DNA of 64,000 nucleotides from Fluviispira vulneris (GTDB taxonomy: Bacteria; Bdellovibrionota_B; Oligoflexia; Silvanigrellales; Silvanigrellaceae): assembly GCF_014281055.1 (NCBI RefSeq), contig NZ_JACRSE010000005.1:248001-312000 (forward strand), in the 5' to 3' direction. A program made the translations under genes and the position numbers. The notes below the pieces were generated by a model. The model saw nothing but the letters and a program-made list of their open reading frames with translations. It was not told the origin of the DNA and searched no databases. Of this stretch, positions 63,212 through 64,000 are shown one piece after another. The first letter of the stretch is position 1, and the number at the start of each line of letters is the position of its first letter.

Positions 63212-64000
63212 ATGGGATTGAAGCGCATTTGTCTTATTTTAACAGGTATTCTTTTTCCAAGTTTGGCTCACGCCGAGGCTCCTTTAGGCTCTAGAAACAA
63301 CCCTTTAAAAATAGCAATTATACCTCAAGCCCAGGCAAGTAAGGCCATCGAAAACGCCAAACCCGTCATCAAATGCATTGAACAAAAAACCAAACTCTTT
63401 ATTCAAGTCGAAGTGCCAAATAGTTATATTGCCGTAACAGAAGCACTCGGATCTAAACAAGTGGATGTCGCTTTTAGCAATATTCTTGGTTATTTTTTAA
63501 TGGCACAAAATTATGGAGCAGAGGCTCTTTTTAAAGTTGCACGCTTTGGCACAACCGATTATCAATCCTTCCTTATTGTAAAAAGTGATAGTAAAATAAA
63601 ATCATTCTCAGACCTCAACGGTAAATCTTTTGCGTATGGGGATGCCGGTTCTTTAACTGGCTATATCCTACCAAAGCTTGAAATGAAGAAAAACAAAATC
63701 AATTTCTCACAAGAACTTCCTACAGGTAGTATGGATGCTTCTATTATGGCGCTGATGCAAGGCAAGGCTGACGCTGCAGCTGCATTTTTCAATGACCCTG
63801 ACCCAAAAACGGGAAAAATTCGCGATGCACGAGAACGTCTTCTCACCATTTATCCCGATATTGTACAAAAAACAAACATCATCTGGAAATCAGAGCTTAT
63901 TCCAAATGAACCTGTAGTTATTCGCAAAGGCATCCCAAAAGAAATTAAAGATAAATTAATTGCTTCAATGCCTAGCTGTATGCGTGAACACGCTCTGCTC
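63212..64000 (+). CDS. PhnD-like phosphate/phosphonate-type solute-binding protein (3' end outside window)
   Basis: 263 codons are visible and the frame runs off the window end. The start ATG 63212 follows GAGGA. A signal peptide (KRICLILTGILFPSLAHA-EA) leads into LKIAIIPQAQASKAIENAKPVIKCIEQKT, VPNSYIAVTEALGSKQVDVAFSN, and then SDLNGKSFAYGDAGSLTGYILPKLEM, the hallmark of PhnD/PtxB-type binding proteins. It is separated from metQ by a terminator, so it is probably its own unit. The ligand is unknown. Confidence 0.88.
   Translation, partial: MGLKRICLILTGILFPSLAHAEAPLGSRNNPLKIAIIPQAQASKAIENAKPVIKCIEQKTKLFIQVEVPNSYIAVTEALGSKQVDVAFSNILGYFLMAQNYGAEALFKVARFGTTDYQSFLIVKSDSKIKSFSDLNGKSFAYGDAGSLTGYILPKLEMKKNKINFSQELPTGSMDASIMALMQGKADAAAAFFNDPDPKTGKIRDARERLLTIYPDIVQKTNIIWKSELIPNEPVVIRKGIPKEIKDKLIASMPSCMREHALL

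Overview
The window is AT-rich (roughly one third G+C by eye) and gene-dense. It comes from a Gram-negative bacterium: there is a BamD-type outer-membrane lipoprotein, many Sec signal peptides, and proteobacterial-style genes (rsmA, hflX, sbcDC, metNIQ, lysC, rpsT, rpsP). The low G+C, the many lineage-specific secreted proteins and the gene mix would fit a Bdellovibrionota/Oligoflexia lineage such as Silvanigrellales. That placement is an inference and was not tested by any search. There is no rRNA operon, CRISPR array or recognisable insertion sequence.

Layout. 0.4-8.4 kb: rsmA, a GST-like gene, ogt, msrA, hflX, a Dcu-type C4-dicarboxylate transporter, and a minus-strand tRNA operon Thr(TGT)-Tyr(GTA)-Gly(TCC)-Thr(GGT). 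8.5-13.2 kb: serC, then a nitric-oxide module on the minus strand (truncated haemoglobin, ferredoxin-type reductase, NsrR) behind a near-textbook NsrR operator, followed by three small secreted paralogues of an unrecognised family. 13.4-18.3 kb: decayed genes, a frameshifted MFS exporter, and a compact three-gene operon (ParB-like serine-kinase candidate, SbnA-like PLP synthase, ATP-grasp ligase) that looks like a small amino-acid-derived metabolite pathway. 18.6-30 kb: a PstB-like ATPase with degenerate catalytic motifs, citrate synthase, a PolB-type exonuclease, rpsT, rpsP, stress and ribosome-hibernation proteins, rhomboid, a ketopantoate-reductase-like protein and prmA.

29.8-40.3 kb is the most lineage-specific part: an FAD oxidoreductase, a broken EamA exporter tail, two large secreted proteins of unknown function, a decayed copy of the oxidoreductase 3' end, and an operon of two tandem peptide-type solute-binding proteins plus a hybrid sensor kinase with no permease. 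42-47.7 kb is a propionyl-CoA to methylmalonyl-CoA operon (B12-binding mutase subunit, carboxyltransferase, biotin carboxylase, BCCP, MeaB-type GTPase, epimerase). It is followed by bamD, sbcD, sbcC and an ABC-2 exporter pair.

55.2-64 kb: a large lipoprotein with possible MACPF-like features, a methyltransferase, a membrane protein, lysC, and metNIQ preceded by a candidate SAM-II-type riboswitch. A PhnD-like binding protein is cut by the window end. Several convergent gene pairs share one bidirectional hairpin terminator placed at or over the stop codons, which seems to be a habit of this genome.
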